This document shows positions 1 to 9,199 of a stretch of DNA of 64,000 nt, one piece after another. A model generated the notes under the pieces. That model ran no database searches. It was not told where the DNA came from and saw only the letters and a list, made by a program, of their open reading frames with translations. Both the position numbers and the translations under genes were made by a program. The stretch covers positions 1-64,000 of the forward strand of contig CACYFZ010000008.1 in assembly GCA_902773835.1 (NCBI GenBank). The letters run 5' to 3'. Origin of the DNA: an uncultured Eubacteriales bacterium. GTDB lineage: Bacteria; Bacillota; Clostridia; Peptostreptococcales; Anaerovoracaceae. The first letter of the stretch is position 1. Every line of letters starts with the position of its first letter.

Positions 1-381
1 ACTATAAACTTATTACCACTGGAGAATACCCGGATTCGATGCTAGTGTAAATTGTGTAAAAATTTTTTCCATGTGTCCTTTACATGGGGAGCACATTAGC
101 ATGGTATTACTTAGCGTGGGCAAGAGAGCGAAGAAGAATAAGTAAAAAAACAAAGAATAGGCCGGTGCTTTACTTACCAAGAGCTGTTATAGGATCGTTG
201 ATAAGTATATAGGAAAGATTGCATCAATATGTAGGGGCATAAAAAATGGTGACCCCTATAAATAGTGGTGTGGGAAACGCGCGATAAAGTGTTAGAGGTT
301 TAGACTCGCAAATGCTTGCAAAATAAGGGAATTCGGTCCAAAAAAGTCAAAAAATTTTTTCAAAAAATATTCAAAAATTAC
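1..381. other. Gene-free region upstream of the S10 operon
   Basis: No convincing gene is seen. A short open stretch at 3-50 on the plus strand could be the last codons of a gene lying left of the window, but it is too short to identify. A 6-bp inverted repeat with a 7-nt loop lies at 69-87 and another (TAGGGG/CCCCTA) around 232-258; neither has a T-tract on the expected side. From about 335 the sequence becomes almost pure A/T, which is read as an UP element for the promoter that follows. Confidence 0.5.
273..328 (+). repeat. Leader-like direct repeat, copy 1
   Basis: This segment shares blocks GGAAACGCGC, AAGTGT, GCAAA, GCTTGCAAA and AAGG, in the same order, with 530-600. The copies are about 257 nt apart and have diverged by short indels. 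Copy 1 lies upstream of the promoter at 382-410, whereas copy 2 lies inside the transcribed leader. It looks like a remnant of an older duplicated promoter-leader unit. Confidence 0.55.
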
Positions 382-410
382 TTGCATTAGATAGGCGTGG
401 TTAATATAAT
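340..410 (+). promoter_or_regulatory. Sigma-A promoter of the S10-spc-alpha operon with UP element
   Basis: TTGCAT at 382-387 and a perfect TATAAT at 405-410 are separated by exactly 17 nt. The 40 nt upstream of the -35 are runs of A and T, typical of an UP element that strengthens ribosomal promoters. Transcription should begin near 417, leaving a leader of about 245 nt before rpsJ. No other good promoter is seen before the terminator at 16.36 kb, so this is probably the main promoter of the superoperon. Confidence 0.8.
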
Positions 411-416
411 AACAGG

Positions 417-661
417 GCTTGTTAAACGCGAAGAAGCAGGAAGTTACCGCGCTATCGGATAATTTCTGCTGAGAAGTCCTCACTCGATGAGGGCGGAGGT
501 TTCGCTGTTTTCTTGTGCGTTCAGACATAGGAAACGCGCACACAAGTGTAAGGGGCTCGAAGAGAGCACTCTAAGAGCCGCAAAGCTTGCAAATACAAGG
601 CAGCGAAGTCCTGTACAAGCATAGCGACAATTAGTACAAATTTATTTAACAGGAGGAAGCA
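417..661 (+). promoter_or_regulatory. Long 5' leader of the S10 operon
   Basis: About 245 untranslated nucleotides precede rpsJ. A CCTCA-5nt-TGAGG hairpin lies at 478-492. An excellent AGGAGG ribosome binding site is at 651-656. The length suggests autogenous control by a ribosomal protein, as known for S10 leaders in other bacteria, but no known leader motif is recognised, so the regulator is not assigned. Confidence 0.5.
530..600 (+). repeat. Leader-like direct repeat, copy 2
   Basis: This is the downstream partner of the repeat at 273-328. It has an extra insertion of roughly 15 nt in the middle. It ends about 50 nt before the rpsJ ribosome binding site, so it is part of the mRNA and could form an RNA structure in the leader. 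Confidence 0.55.
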
Positions 662-973
662 ATGAGCGAACTATCCAAGATCAGAATCAGAATGAAGGCT
701 TACGATCACGCACTGCTCGATAAGTATGCAGCCAAGATCGTAGACACAGTACAGAAGACAGGCGCAGATGTAAGCGGCCCTATTCCTCTCCCAACAGAGA
801 AGGAAGTAGTCACAATCATCAGAGCCGTCCACAAGTACAAGGACAGCAGAGAGCAGTTTGAGCAGAGAACTCACAAGAGACTCATCGATGTAACAAATGC
901 AACAACAAAGTGCATCGACGCTCTGCAGAAACTCGACGCTCCTGCAGGAATCGATATCGAGATCAAGCTCTAA
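662..973 (+). CDS. rpsJ: 30S ribosomal protein S10
   Basis: This 103-residue protein has the full length and characteristic sequence of S10, including [11 protein letters not shown] near the start and [12 protein letters not shown] in the middle. S10 binds 16S rRNA in the 30S head and in many bacteria also joins the NusB antitermination complex. The start is fixed by AGGAGG six nucleotides upstream. It is the first gene of the S10-spc-alpha superoperon and is followed by an unusually long 174-nt gap before rplC. Confidence 0.98.
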   Translation: MSELSKIRIRMKAYDHALLDKYAAKIVDTVQKTGADVSGPIPLPTEKEVVTIIRAVHKYKDSREQFEQRTHKRLIDVTNATTKCIDALQKLDAPAGIDIEIKL

Positions 974-1147
974 GCTGATTAGAAAGATCGTACGAGAGGC
1001 GGAGAGCCTTCCCGGCGAGGAACGAGCCGATGGAAGCTCCCGTGCGAGAACTGCGCGAAGCGGAGCGAGCATGCAGTTCACCGCTGAGGCGAAGGCAATT
1101 GCCGCAAACCGGAGCGATCCGCTGTAAGAAAGTTAGGAGGAACTAAT
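974..1147 (+). repeat. GC-rich palindromic insert between rpsJ and rplC
   Basis: This gap is unusual in an otherwise tightly packed operon. It contains a 7-bp hairpin, GAACTGC (1048-1054) with GCAGTTC (1073-1079), whose 18-nt loop holds GCGAAGCGGAGCGAGC. GGAGCGAGC also occurs in the inverted repeat element at 40348-40403. A frame shifted +1 from rpsJ stays open for 51 codons to a stop at 1125-1127, but has no start of its own. The rplC ribosome binding site lies at the 3' end. Confidence 0.45.
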
Positions 1148-1783
1148 ATGAAAACATTACTGGGAAAGAAGATCGGAATGACACAGATCTTCGCCGAGGA
1201 TGGAACAGTCATCCCGGTAACCGTAGTCGAAGCCGGTCCTGAGACTGTAGTACAGGTTAAGACAGTCGAGACAGACGGATACGATGCCGTACAGGTTGGC
1301 TACGAAGATCAGAAGAAGCAGAGAGTAAACAAACCTCTCACAGGTCACTTCGCTAAAGCCGGAGTTGACACAAAGAAGCACCTCGCAGAGTTCAGGCCTG
1401 CAGAGGGCGAGACTTACGAAGCAGGACAGGTAATCACAGTTGCCGACTTCGAAGAAGGCATGAAGCTCGACGTAACCGGAACCTCCAAGGGTAAAGGTAC
1501 ACAGGGTAACATCAAAAGACACGGCCACCGCAGAGGACCTATGACTCACGGTTCAAAGCATAAGAGACTCGCCGGTGCTCTCGCAGCCGGTACATATCCA
1601 TCAAGAGTATTCAAGGGCAACAAAGCTCCTGGACGCATGGGTAGAGACACAGTGACCGTACAGAACGTAGTACTTGTAAAGAAGCTCGACGATCGCAACA
1701 TCATGATGATCAAGGGTGCCGTTCCGGGAAAGAAGGGCGGCCTCGTAAAGATCAGACCTGCGATCAAGGGTCAGGATAAATAG
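1148..1783 (+). CDS. rplC: 50S ribosomal protein L3
   Basis: This 211-residue protein is a standard-length L3. It includes the long conserved loop near residues 115-150 ([11 protein letters not shown], then [12 protein letters not shown]), which reaches toward the peptidyl transferase centre. L3 is a primary 23S rRNA binder needed early in 50S assembly. The start is supported by TAGGAGG seven nucleotides upstream. It is co-directional with rplD 20 nt downstream. Confidence 0.98.
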   Translation: MKTLLGKKIGMTQIFAEDGTVIPVTVVEAGPETVVQVKTVETDGYDAVQVGYEDQKKQRVNKPLTGHFAKAGVDTKKHLAEFRPAEGETYEAGQVITVADFEEGMKLDVTGTSKGKGTQGNIKRHGHRRGPMTHGSKHKRLAGALAAGTYPSRVFKGNKAPGRMGRDTVTVQNVVLVKKLDDRNIMMIKGAVPGKKGGLVKIRPAIKGQDK

Positions 1784-1803
1784 GCAGAAAGGAGGAACTG
1801 AAG

Positions 1804-2427
1804 ATGGCAAAGCTAAGCGTAGTAAACGTTGAAGGCAAGAAAGTCGGAGACATCACACTTTCAGATGAGATCTTCGGAATCGAGCCAAACGAATTCGCAG
1901 TACATGAAGTAGTAAAGAACTATCTGGCAAACCAGAGACAGGGAACCCAGTCTGCTAAAACAAGATCTGAAGTCAGAGGAGGCGGACGCAAGCCTTTCAG
2001 ACAGAAGGGAACAGGACGTCACAGACAGGGTAGCTCCACAGACCCTACACAGGTCGGCGGCGGAGTAGTATTCGCACCAAAGCCAAGAAGCTACAGATAT
2101 TCACTCAACAAGAAGCTCAAGAGACTTGCTCTCAAGTCCGCACTGTCAGCAAAGCTTGCAGACAAGGAGCTGATCGTAGTAGACGAGTTCAAATTCGAAG
2201 AGCCTAAGACAAAGGAAATGGTAAAGGTTCTTGAAAACATCAAAGCAGATAAGAAGGCGCTGATCGTCATGGATGAGAAGGATGACAACGTAGTAAGATC
2301 CGCAAGCAACATCCCGGGCGTAAGGACAGCACTGGTAAGCACCATGAACGTATACGAGATCGTTAATCACTACACACTCGTGCTCACCAAGGCAGCAGCC
2401 AAGAAGATCGAGGAGGTGTACGCATAA
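1804..2427 (+). CDS. rplD: 50S ribosomal protein L4
   Basis: This 207-residue L4 carries the arginine/glycine-rich extended loop (about residues 48-75, with [20 protein letters not shown]) that lines the nascent peptide tunnel. In enterobacteria L4 also represses its own operon; whether that holds here cannot be read from the sequence. Its TAA stop overlaps the rplW ATG by one base, suggesting translational coupling. Confidence 0.98.
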   Translation: MAKLSVVNVEGKKVGDITLSDEIFGIEPNEFAVHEVVKNYLANQRQGTQSAKTRSEVRGGGRKPFRQKGTGRHRQGSSTDPTQVGGGVVFAPKPRSYRYSLNKKLKRLALKSALSAKLADKELIVVDEFKFEEPKTKEMVKVLENIKADKKALIVMDEKDDNVVRSASNIPGVRTALVSTMNVYEIVNHYTLVLTKAAAKKIEEVYA

Positions 2428-2717
2428 TGAAGAACGGATACGACGTAATCATCAGGCCTATCATCACAGAGAACACTATGGATATGGCAGCTGATAAGAA
2501 ATACGCGTTCAAGGTAGCTAAGGACGCCAACAAGACTGAGGTTCGCAAGGCTATCGAAGAGATCTTCGGCGTAGACGTAGCCAAGGTCAACATCATGAAC
2601 GTTAGCGGAAAGAGAAAGAGACTCGGAAGAACGTTCGGCACAACTTCTTCATATAAGAAGGCAGTCGTAACACTCACTCCTGACAGCAAGGAGATCGAGA
2701 TCTTCCAGGAGATGTAA
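2427..2717 (+). CDS. rplW: 50S ribosomal protein L23
   Basis: This 96-residue protein matches L23, starting with the IIRPIITE motif and containing the conserved [13 protein letters not shown] region for 23S rRNA contact. L23 sits at the exit of the peptide tunnel and docks SRP and trigger factor. It starts within the rplD stop codon (TAATG), so it depends on coupling or on the upstream GAGGTG. Confidence 0.97.
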   Translation: MKNGYDVIIRPIITENTMDMAADKKYAFKVAKDANKTEVRKAIEEIFGVDVAKVNIMNVSGKRKRLGRTFGTTSSYKKAVVTLTPDSKEIEIFQEM

Positions 2718-2737
2718 TTTAAGGAGGCATAAGAGAA

Positions 2738-3571
2738 ATGGGAATCAGAAAATATAAACCAACGACTCCGGGCCTGAGAGGTATGACAGTCTCCACATTC
2801 GAGGAGATCACAACCGATAAGCCGGAAAAGTCTCTTACAGTCACACTTAAAAAGCATTCCGGACGTAACGTAAGAGGCAAGATCACCGTCAGACACAGAG
2901 GCGGTGGCTACAGACCTAAATACAGGATCATCGATTTCAAGAGAAACAAGGATGACATCCCTGCAACAGTAAAGACAATCGAGTACGATCCTAACAGAAC
3001 AGCTAATATCGCTCTCGTAGCGTATGCAGACGGTGAGAAGAGATACATCATCGCTCCTAACACACTGAAGGTTGGCGACGTGATCGAATCAGGTCCTAAT
3101 GCGGACATCAAACCGGGCAACGCACTTCCGATTGCGAACATTCCTCTCGGTACTATCATCCATAATATCGAGCTGAAGCCGGGTAAGGGCGCACAGCTGG
3201 TAAGAGCAGCCGGAAACGGAGCTCAGCTGATGGCTAAAGAGGGAGACTACGCACAGGTTAGACTTCCTTCCGGAGAAGTAAGAATGGTAAGGATGGAGTG
3301 CAGAGCTACCATCGGTGAGGTCGGAAACATCGACCACGGCAACATCCACATCGGAAAGGCCGGTCGTAAGAGACACATGGGATGGAGACCTACGGTAAGA
3401 GGTTCCGTAATGAACCCTAACGACCACCCACACGGCGGTGGTGAAGGTAGAGCTCCTATCGGACGTAAAGGTCCGGTTACTCCATGGGGTAAGCCGACAC
3501 TCGGTTACAAGACACGTAAGAAGAACAAAGACTCTAACAAGTACATCGTTAGAAGAAGAAACGGTAAGTAG
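2738..3571 (+). CDS. rplB: 50S ribosomal protein L2
   Basis: This is a 277-residue L2 of normal length. The conserved [15 protein letters not shown] segment near residues 225-240 contains the histidine important for peptidyl transferase and inter-subunit contacts, followed by the basic C-terminal tail. AAGGAGG precedes the ATG. It lies in the standard position between L23 and S19. Confidence 0.98.
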   Translation: MGIRKYKPTTPGLRGMTVSTFEEITTDKPEKSLTVTLKKHSGRNVRGKITVRHRGGGYRPKYRIIDFKRNKDDIPATVKTIEYDPNRTANIALVAYADGEKRYIIAPNTLKVGDVIESGPNADIKPGNALPIANIPLGTIIHNIELKPGKGAQLVRAAGNGAQLMAKEGDYAQVRLPSGEVRMVRMECRATIGEVGNIDHGNIHIGKAGRKRHMGWRPTVRGSVMNPNDHPHGGGEGRAPIGRKGPVTPWGKPTLGYKTRKKNKDSNKYIVRRRNGK

Positions 3572-3585
3572 AGAGGAGCAAGTTA

Positions 3586-3855
3586 ATGGGAAGATCGCTT
3601 AAGAAAGGCCCTTACGTCAATAAGAAGCTTCTGAAGAAGATCGAAGAGATGAATGCGGCCAATGAAAAACAAGTAATTAAGACATGGTCCAGACCATCCA
3701 CAATTTTCCCTCAGATGATAGGTCACACAATCGCCGTTCATGACGGACGCAAGCACGTGCCTGTATACATCACAGAGGATATGGTAGGACACAAACTCGG
3801 AGAATTTGCTCCAACCAGAACATTCAGAGGTCACTCCGGTGACAGAAAACTGTAA
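3586..3855 (+). CDS. rpsS: 30S ribosomal protein S19
   Basis: This 89-residue protein begins [11 protein letters not shown] and contains the conserved [15 protein letters not shown] end, diagnostic of S19. It forms a complex with S13 in the 30S head near the A site. It lies 14 nt after rplB and 28 nt before rplV. Confidence 0.98.
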   Translation: MGRSLKKGPYVNKKLLKKIEEMNAANEKQVIKTWSRPSTIFPQMIGHTIAVHDGRKHVPVYITEDMVGHKLGEFAPTRTFRGHSGDRKL

Positions 3856-3883
3856 TTAGGCGACAGAAAGGAGAATATATACT

Positions 3884-4426
3884 ATGGAAGCTAAAGCAGT
3901 AGCCAAGTATGTAAGAATGTCTTCAAGCAAGCTCAAACCTGTTGCCGACCTGGTAAGAGGAAAGGACCTTGCAGAAGCACTTACAATCCTCAAGTTCACA
4001 CCTGGTAAGGGTTCTGAGCTTGTAGAGAAGGTAGTACAGTCGGCAGCAGCAAATGCCGAAAACAATCATGAGATGAACACGGACGCTCTGTACGTTGCTG
4101 AGATCAGCGCTAACCAGGGACCGACCATGAAGCGTTGGAGACCGGGTGCACAGGGAAGAGCCGGAATGATCCTTAAGAGAACCAGCCACATCAACGTGGT
4201 ACTCAAGGAAAGAGAGAACGTCAAGGCAGCAACCAAGTCAGAGACTGAAGCAGCTAAGGCTGACGAAGCTAAGACTGAGGAGAAGGCAGAGACTAAGAAA
4301 GCCGCTGCTAAGAAGCCTGCAGCTAAGAAGGCAGACGCTAAGAAGACTGATGAGAAGAAGTCTGCAGCTAAGAAACCTGCCGCTAAGAAGACTGCAAAGA
4401 AAGCAGATAAAGAGGAGGTTCGCTAA
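3884..4426 (+). CDS. rplV: 50S ribosomal protein L22 with basic Ala/Lys tail
   Basis: The first 110 residues or so are a complete L22 core, including the tunnel hairpin near [16 protein letters not shown]. The remaining 70 residues are a low-complexity Ala/Lys/Glu tail with repeated AAKKPAAKK and KKADAKK units, resembling histone H1-like tails. Typical L22 is 110-120 residues. The tail is in frame with normal codon use and ends four nucleotides after the next gene's ribosome binding site. The stop overlaps the rpsC start by one base. The tail function is unknown; it could bind rRNA at the surface near the tunnel exit. Confidence 0.96.
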   Translation: MEAKAVAKYVRMSSSKLKPVADLVRGKDLAEALTILKFTPGKGSELVEKVVQSAAANAENNHEMNTDALYVAEISANQGPTMKRWRPGAQGRAGMILKRTSHINVVLKERENVKAATKSETEAAKADEAKTEEKAETKKAAAKKPAAKKADAKKTDEKKSAAKKPAAKKTAKKADKEEVR

Positions 4427-5379
4427 TGGGTCAGAAAGTCAATCCACATGGAATGAGAGTTGGCGTCAACAAGGACTGGAGCTCAAAGTGGTTTGCTAAG
4501 AAAAGCGACTTTGCGGAGTTCCTTGTAGAAGACAACCAGATCAGAACATATGTAAAGAAGAAACTCTACAATGCCGGCATTTCGGGCATCGTAATCGAGA
4601 GACCTGCTGCTGACAGAGTAAAGGTAATCGTTGCCTGCGCTCGTCCGGGTATGGTAATCGGAAGATCCGGAGAAGGCATCGAAGAGTTCAAGAAGGGCCT
4701 AGTCAAGATGACAGGCAGAACAGTCGATGTAAGCATCGAGGAAGTAAGAAAGACAGAGCTTGACGCTCAGCTGACAGCAGAGGCTGTAGCTCAGTCACTC
4801 GAAAGAAGAGTTTCTTTCAGAAGAGCTATGAAGCAGCCTATCGGCCGCACAATGAAGGCCGGTGCTAAGGGCATCAAGATCGTTTGCTCCGGAAGACTCG
4901 GCGGTGCCGAAATCGCCAGAAGCGAGAAGTACAGCGAGGGTAACGTTCCGCTGCACACACTCAGAGCAGACATCGACTACGGATTCGCCGAAGCCGACAC
5001 AACATACGGAAAGATCGGCGTAAAAGTATGGATCAACCACGGCGAGATTCTCGATAAGGGTCTCAAAGATTCCGTACCTACTTCTGACGGAGAGAAGAGA
5101 GATAAGAGAGGCAGAAGAGCCGATCGTAAGGACAGAAGATCTGACAGAAGAGAAGGCAGAAGAGACGGAAGAAGATTCGATCGTGAGGCCAAGCCGGAAG
5201 TTAAGCCTGCAACTACAAGAGTTCGCAAGGCACCTAAGGTACAGGCCGCTCCTGCTCCTGAAACAGTAGCAGAAGTAGAAGAAGCTCAGGTAGAAGCACC
5301 ACAGGTTGAGGAAGCTCAGGTTGAAGCACCTCAGGTAGAAGAAACTGCAGCAGAAGCTACAGAGGAGACAGAAGCATAG
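4426..5379 (+). CDS. rpsC: 30S ribosomal protein S3 with long bipolar C-terminal tail
   Basis: Residues 1 to about 210 are a standard S3 with the KH-domain loop [12 protein letters not shown] and the C-terminal domain ending near NHGEIL. A tail of about 105 residues follows: first Arg/Asp rich (repeated DRR and RRDGRR), then Ala/Pro linker, then acidic repeats of [10 protein letters not shown] type. Usual S3 length is 210-240; this one has 317. The acidic repeat is also a near-perfect DNA repeat at about 5275-5345, so it may vary in length. The preceding gene rplV also carries a tail, of opposite net charge. Confidence 0.96.
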   Translation: MGQKVNPHGMRVGVNKDWSSKWFAKKSDFAEFLVEDNQIRTYVKKKLYNAGISGIVIERPAADRVKVIVACARPGMVIGRSGEGIEEFKKGLVKMTGRTVDVSIEEVRKTELDAQLTAEAVAQSLERRVSFRRAMKQPIGRTMKAGAKGIKIVCSGRLGGAEIARSEKYSEGNVPLHTLRADIDYGFAEADTTYGKIGVKVWINHGEILDKGLKDSVPTSDGEKRDKRGRRADRKDRRSDRREGRRDGRRFDREAKPEVKPATTRVRKAPKVQAAPAPETVAEVEEAQVEAPQVEEAQVEAPQVEETAAEATEETEA

Positions 5380-5403
5380 TATTAAGGAAAGGAGAAACTC
5401 GCC

Positions 5404-5829
5404 ATGTTAATGCCAAAACGCGTTAAGCGCAGAAAACAGCACCGTGGCAGAATGAAGGGTATCGCCACAAAGGGCAATACCGTAGCATACGGATCATATG
5501 GACTGGCTGCTGACGACCGTGGCTGGATCGATTCCAATCAGATCGAGGCCGCTCGTGTAGCAATGACAAGGTCCATCAAAAGAGGCGGTAAGGTTTACAT
5601 CAAGATCTTCCCGCATAAGCCGGTAAGTAAGAAGCCTATCGGAGTACGTATGGGTTCCGGTAAGGGAGCACCTGAGTACTGGGTAGCAGTAGTTAAACCG
5701 GGCAGAGTAATGTTTGAAATCGACGGAGTTACAGAAGAGCAGGCTAAGGAGGCTATGAGACTCGCAGCTCACAAACTGCCTATCAAATGTAAATTCGTTG
5801 TAAAAGGTCAGGAAGGAGGAGCACAATAA
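5404..5829 (+). CDS. rplP: 50S ribosomal protein L16
   Basis: This 141-residue protein opens [19 protein letters not shown] and has the L16 hallmarks [13 protein letters not shown] and [24 protein letters not shown]16 organises the A-site side of the 50S subunit. GGAG lies nine nucleotides before the first ATG; a second in-frame ATG two codons later is less likely by family comparison. Its stop overlaps the rpmC start by one base. Confidence 0.98.
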   Translation: MLMPKRVKRRKQHRGRMKGIATKGNTVAYGSYGLAADDRGWIDSNQIEAARVAMTRSIKRGGKVYIKIFPHKPVSKKPIGVRMGSGKGAPEYWVAVVKPGRVMFEIDGVTEEQAKEAMRLAAHKLPIKCKFVVKGQEGGAQ

Positions 5830-6029
5830 TGGATCTGAATAAAATCAGAAAGATGACAGATCAGGAAAGAACTGCCGAACTCGACAGAATGAAGCAGGAG
5901 CTCTTCAACCTGAGATTCCAGCACGTTACAGGTCAGCTTGAGAATCCTGTAAAGATGAGGGAAGTAAGAAGAGATATCGCAAGAGTAAAGACCATCATGA
6001 GAGAGGTCGAACAGGGTAAGAACGCTTAG
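5829..6029 (+). CDS. rpmC: 50S ribosomal protein L29
   Basis: This 66-residue helical protein has the L29 signature [32 protein letters not shown]29 lies at the tunnel exit beside L23. The start follows GGAGGAGCACAATA from the end of rplP, giving a coupled start. Length is typical. Confidence 0.97.
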   Translation: MDLNKIRKMTDQERTAELDRMKQELFNLRFQHVTGQLENPVKMREVRRDIARVKTIMREVEQGKNA

Positions 6030-6047
6030 GAAAGGAGGAACTGACTA

Positions 6048-6302
6048 ATGGAAAGAAACAGAAGAAAGACAAGAGTCGGCATCGTCACAAGTGACAAGAT
6101 GGACAAGACAATCGTCGTAGCAACAGAAGACATCGTCAGACACCCTCTTTACGGAAAGGGCGTTAAGAAAACCGTTAAGTTCAAGGCTCATGACGAGAAG
6201 AACGAATGCGGCATCGGCGATAAGGTAATGATTATGGAGACAAGACCTCTTTCTAAGGATAAGAGATGGAGACTTGTCCAGATCGTAGAGAAAGCTAAGT
6301 AA
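6048..6302 (+). CDS. rpsQ: 30S ribosomal protein S17
   Basis: This is an 84-residue S17 with the OB-fold signature [14 protein letters not shown] and the later [21 protein letters not shown]17 is a primary 16S rRNA binder in the 30S body. AAAGGAGG precedes the start by seven nucleotides. It is followed after 13 nt by rplN. Confidence 0.98.
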   Translation: MERNRRKTRVGIVTSDKMDKTIVVATEDIVRHPLYGKGVKKTVKFKAHDEKNECGIGDKVMIMETRPLSKDKRWRLVQIVEKAK

Positions 6303-6315
6303 GGAGGCAGCGAAT

Positions 6316-6690
6316 ATGATACAGACTGAAAGTAGATTAAGAGTTGCCGACAACTCCGGAGCTAAAGAGCTGCTCTGCATCAGAGTGCTCGGAGGTACCG
6401 GACGTAAGTACGCCAACATCGGAGATATCATCGTATGCTCCGTAAAGGACGCTACACCGGGCGGCGCCGTAAAGAAGGGCGATGTAGTAAAAGCAGTTGT
6501 AGTAAGGACCAAGCGCGGTACAAGAAGAGCTGACGGATCATACGTAAAGTTTGACCAAAACGCAGCGGTTATCATCAAGGACAGAAACGACAAGACTCCT
6601 GTAGGTACTCGTATCTTCGGACCTGTCGCAAGAGAACTCCGTGATACCGGCTTCATGAAGATCGTGTCATTGGCACCGGAAGTACTGTAG
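6316..6690 (+). CDS. rplN: 50S ribosomal protein L14
   Basis: This 124-residue protein begins [19 protein letters not shown], the unmistakable L14 N-terminus, and ends with [21 protein letters not shown]14 forms an inter-subunit bridge with 16S rRNA and is the docking site of the silencing factor RsfS. It is two residues longer than the usual 122. It is co-transcribed with rplX 11 nt downstream. Confidence 0.98.
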   Translation: MIQTESRLRVADNSGAKELLCIRVLGGTGRKYANIGDIIVCSVKDATPGGAVKKGDVVKAVVVRTKRGTRRADGSYVKFDQNAAVIIKDRNDKTPVGTRIFGPVARELRDTGFMKIVSLAPEVL

Positions 6691-6701
6691 GAGGTGTAGT
6701 G

Positions 6702-7007
6702 ATGCAGATTAAGAAAGACGATACAGTAGTAGTGATCGCAGGAAAGGACAAGGGTAAAACCGGAACAGTCCTCAGAACGATCCCTAAGAAAAACAGAGTT
6801 GTTGTTGAAGGCGTAAACATGCAGACAAAGCATGCCAAGGCAACAAGAACATCAGGATCCGAGATCAAGCACATCGAGGGACCTATCGATGCATCCAACG
6901 TTATGTTCTATGACAAGGACGCTAAGAAGGCCACAAGAATCGGTTATGAGATCAAGGATGGTAAGAAAGTAAGAGTTTCTAAGAAAAGCGGAAAAGCAAT
7001 CGACTAG
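6702..7007 (+). CDS. rplX: 50S ribosomal protein L24
   Basis: This 101-residue protein has an N-terminal KOW motif ([16 protein letters not shown]). L24 initiates 50S assembly. A GTG directly upstream at 6699 would extend the protein by one residue, but the GGAGGTG ribosome binding site is only two nucleotides from it. ATG at 6702 has correct spacing and is chosen. Confidence 0.96.
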   Translation: MQIKKDDTVVVIAGKDKGKTGTVLRTIPKKNRVVVEGVNMQTKHAKATRTSGSEIKHIEGPIDASNVMFYDKDAKKATRIGYEIKDGKKVRVSKKSGKAID

Positions 7008-7024
7008 GAAAGGAGGAGCAGAAA

Positions 7025-7576
7025 GTGGAAGTTAGACTTAAAGATAAGTATAAGAATGAAGTTTTTAAGGCCATGCAGGACAAATTCGGCTACTCCAATC
7101 CTATGGAGGTGCCTAAGCTGACTAAGATCACAGTTAACATGGGTCTTTCAGAGGCCAAGGACAACGCTAAGGTTCTCGAGAGCGCCGTCAAGGAAATCGC
7201 TCTTATCACAGGTCAGAGACCTGTAGTTACCAAGGCTCGCAAGTCCATCGCTAACTTCAAGGTCAGAGAGGGCATGCCGGTAGGCGCTAAGGTCACACTC
7301 AGAGGAAACAAGATGTATGTATTTGCTGACAAGCTCTTCAACATCTCCCTCCCGAGAGTAAGAGACTTCAAGGGCCTTTCCAGAAACTCCTTTGACGGCA
7401 GAGGCAACTACTCAATGGGTCTTAAAGAGCAGCTCATCTTCCCTGAAATCGTTTACGATGATGTAGATACTATCAAGGGTATGAACATCGTGTTCACGAC
7501 AACAGCGAAGACAGACGAAGAGGCTTGCGCCCTTCTGGAGCTCATGGGAATGCCATTTGAGAAGAGTGCTAATTAG
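7025..7576 (+). CDS. rplE: 50S ribosomal protein L5
   Basis: This 183-residue L5 starts with GTG, preceded by AAAGGAGGAGCAGAAA. Family motifs include [43 protein letters not shown] and [25 protein letters not shown] split across the middle region. L5 binds 5S rRNA and contacts the P-site tRNA. Its length matches the family. Confidence 0.97.
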   Translation: MEVRLKDKYKNEVFKAMQDKFGYSNPMEVPKLTKITVNMGLSEAKDNAKVLESAVKEIALITGQRPVVTKARKSIANFKVREGMPVGAKVTLRGNKMYVFADKLFNISLPRVRDFKGLSRNSFDGRGNYSMGLKEQLIFPEIVYDDVDTIKGMNIVFTTTAKTDEEACALLELMGMPFEKSAN

Positions 7577-7589
7577 TTAGGAGGAGATT

Positions 7590-7775
7590 ATGGCAAAGAC
7601 TTCACTGAAAGTTAAGCAGACAAGAAAGCCTAAGTACTCAACAAGGGCTTATACAAGATGCAAAGTATGCGGAAGACCGCATTCAGTTCTGAAGAAATAC
7701 GGAATTTGCCGTATCTGCTTCAGAGAGCTTGCTTACAAAGGTGAGATTCCTGGCGTAAAGAAAGCAAGCTGGTAG
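7590..7775 (+). CDS. rpsZ: 30S ribosomal protein S14, zinc-binding short form
   Basis: This is the 61-residue type Z S14, with four zinc ligands in CKVCGRPH and CRICF. The short zinc form is usual in Gram-positive bacteria, unlike the roughly 100-residue zinc-free form. It sits between L5 and S8 as expected. A CCTCAG/CTGAGG hairpin follows in the 69-nt gap to rpsH. Confidence 0.98.
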   Translation: MAKTSLKVKQTRKPKYSTRAYTRCKVCGRPHSVLKKYGICRICFRELAYKGEIPGVKKASW

Positions 7776-7791
7776 GATAATTTTCGCAGGT

Positions 7792-7813
7792 CCTCAGACT
7801 GCAGAGACTGAGG
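7792..7813 (+). promoter_or_regulatory. Hairpin in the rpsZ-rpsH gap
   Basis: CCTCAG at 7792-7797 pairs with CTGAGG at 7808-7813 around a 10-nt loop. There is no T-tract, so it is not a terminator. Its place just before rpsH (S8) invites comparison with S8 autoregulatory sites of the spc operon in enterobacteria, but no specific S8-site motif is recognised. Confidence 0.35.
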
Positions 7814-7844
7814 AAACCGCTTAAAGAAAGGAGAACATACTGTT

Positions 7845-8243
7845 ATGTCAATGACAGACCCAATTGCAGATATGCTGACAAGGATCAGAAATGCCAACAC
7901 AGCAGGACATGCAAGTGTAGACATTCCGGCTTCTAAGATGAAGAAGTCGATCGCAGAGATCCTCCTCAACGAGGGTTTCATCAGCGGATATGAAGTAGTT
8001 TCCGACAATGCACAGGGAACTATCAAAGTAGATCTTAAGTACGGCCCAAGCCGTGAGAAGACAATTATCGGAATCAAGAAGATCTCCAAGCCGGGACTCA
8101 GAGTTTATGCTAAGGCAGACAGAGTTCCTAAGGTTCTCGGAGGTCTCGGAGTAGCCATTCTCTCAACTTCCAAGGGTGTTATCACCGATAAGGAAGCTCG
8201 CAAACTGGGAGTAGGCGGAGAAGTTATTTGTTACGTTTGGTAA
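7845..8243 (+). CDS. rpsH: 30S ribosomal protein S8
   Basis: This 132-residue S8 starts [18 protein letters not shown] and ends with the conserved [27 protein letters not shown]8 is a primary binder of the central domain of 16S rRNA. AAAGGAG lies 11 nt before the first ATG. A second ATG two codons later is possible but less usual. Confidence 0.98.
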   Translation: MSMTDPIADMLTRIRNANTAGHASVDIPASKMKKSIAEILLNEGFISGYEVVSDNAQGTIKVDLKYGPSREKTIIGIKKISKPGLRVYAKADRVPKVLGGLGVAILSTSKGVITDKEARKLGVGGEVICYVW

Positions 8244-8253
8244 GGAGGACATT

Positions 8254-8805
8254 ATGTCAAGAGTTGGATTAAGACCAGTGACCATCCCTGCCGGCGTAGA
8301 AGTAACGGTAGAAGATGGAAACATCGTTAAGGTTAAGGGACCTAAGGGTGAACTTTCAGCCAAGATCGGTGCAGAAATGCAGGTTAAGATGGAGGACGGA
8401 ACACTCAGCGTTGCAAGACCTGACGACACAAGAGAAAACAGATCGCAGCACGGTCTGGCTAACTCACTCATCAGAAACATGGTAGAGGGAGTTACAAACG
8501 GATATGAAAAGAAGCTCAACGTTGTAGGCGTTGGATATTCCGTAGCTAAGCAGGGTAATAAACTCGTTATGAAGCTCGGATATTCCCACCCTATCGAGCT
8601 CGTAGATCCTGAAGGAATTACAACAGAAGCACCGGATGCTAACACTATCGTAGTTAAGGGTATCGACAAGGCTCTCGTCGGCAACTACGCTGCAGACATC
8701 AGAGCATGGAGAAAGCCTGAACCATATAAGGGTAAGGGAATCCTCTACGAAGGCGAAGTTGTCAAGAAGAAGGAAGGCAAGAGCGCCGTAGCAAATGCAG
8801 GTTAG
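8254..8805 (+). CDS. rplF: 50S ribosomal protein L6
   Basis: This 183-residue L6 has the duplicated RNA-binding fold typical of the family, with the N-terminal [15 protein letters not shown] and C-terminal [24 protein letters not shown]6 contacts the sarcin-ricin loop region near the factor-binding site. It lies 10 nt after rpsH with TAAGGAGG as its ribosome binding site. Confidence 0.98.
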   Translation: MSRVGLRPVTIPAGVEVTVEDGNIVKVKGPKGELSAKIGAEMQVKMEDGTLSVARPDDTRENRSQHGLANSLIRNMVEGVTNGYEKKLNVVGVGYSVAKQGNKLVMKLGYSHPIELVDPEGITTEAPDANTIVVKGIDKALVGNYAADIRAWRKPEPYKGKGILYEGEVVKKKEGKSAVANAG

Positions 8806-8821
8806 GAAAGGAGGAAAGAAA

Positions 8822-9187
8822 ATGGCAAACAAAAGCAGAAATGATCAGAGACTCAGAAGACATGCAAGAGTTCGCAAAAGCGTTTTCGGAACTCCTGAGA
8901 AACCAAGAATGTGCGTATTCCGTTCAAACGCCAACATTTCGGTACAGATTATCGATGATGTAAACGGCAAGACCCTCGTAAGTGCTTCGTCACTCGACAA
9001 GGACATCAACAAGAAGGGTTTTTACGGCGGCAACAAAGAAGCTGCTAAGCTGGTAGGCAAGTCGATCGGAGAGAAAGCTGTAGCTAAGGGCATCAAGACA
9101 GTGTGCTTTGACAGAGGCGGATACCTCTTCCACGGAAGAGTTAAAGAACTCGCTGACGCAGCACGCGAGGCCGGCCTGGAATTCTAA
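8822..9187 (+). CDS. rplR: 50S ribosomal protein L18
   Basis: The family start [19 protein letters not shown] begins at 8822, eight nucleotides after AAAGGAGG. The reading frame is open further upstream, but that overlaps rplF and lacks family support. The resulting 121-residue protein has the 5S rRNA-binding core and the closing [23 protein letters not shown] typical of L18. Confidence 0.97.
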   Translation: MANKSRNDQRLRRHARVRKSVFGTPEKPRMCVFRSNANISVQIIDDVNGKTLVSASSLDKDINKKGFYGGNKEAAKLVGKSIGEKAVAKGIKTVCFDRGGYLFHGRVKELADAAREAGLEF

Positions 9188-9199
9188 AGGAGGATACGA

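Noticed and set aside
69..87. Intrinsic terminator at the left end of the window
   Set aside because: The 6-bp stem has its T-run on the wrong side for plus-strand transcription, and on the minus strand the run that follows is A-rich first.
292..543. 83-codon minus-strand frame in the S10 upstream region
   Set aside because: It runs across the sigma-A promoter and leader of the S10 operon, has low-complexity AT-rich translation and no ribosome binding site.
5275..5345. Recent foreign insertion at the S3 tail
   Set aside because: The repeats share the codon and base composition of the gene and remain in frame, so internal repeat expansion explains them better.
6045..6833. 262-codon open frame on the minus strand across rpsQ, rplN and rplX
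   Set aside because: It is fully antisense to three certain ribosomal genes, has no family resemblance and no ribosome binding site, and reflects the codon bias of the genes on the plus strand.
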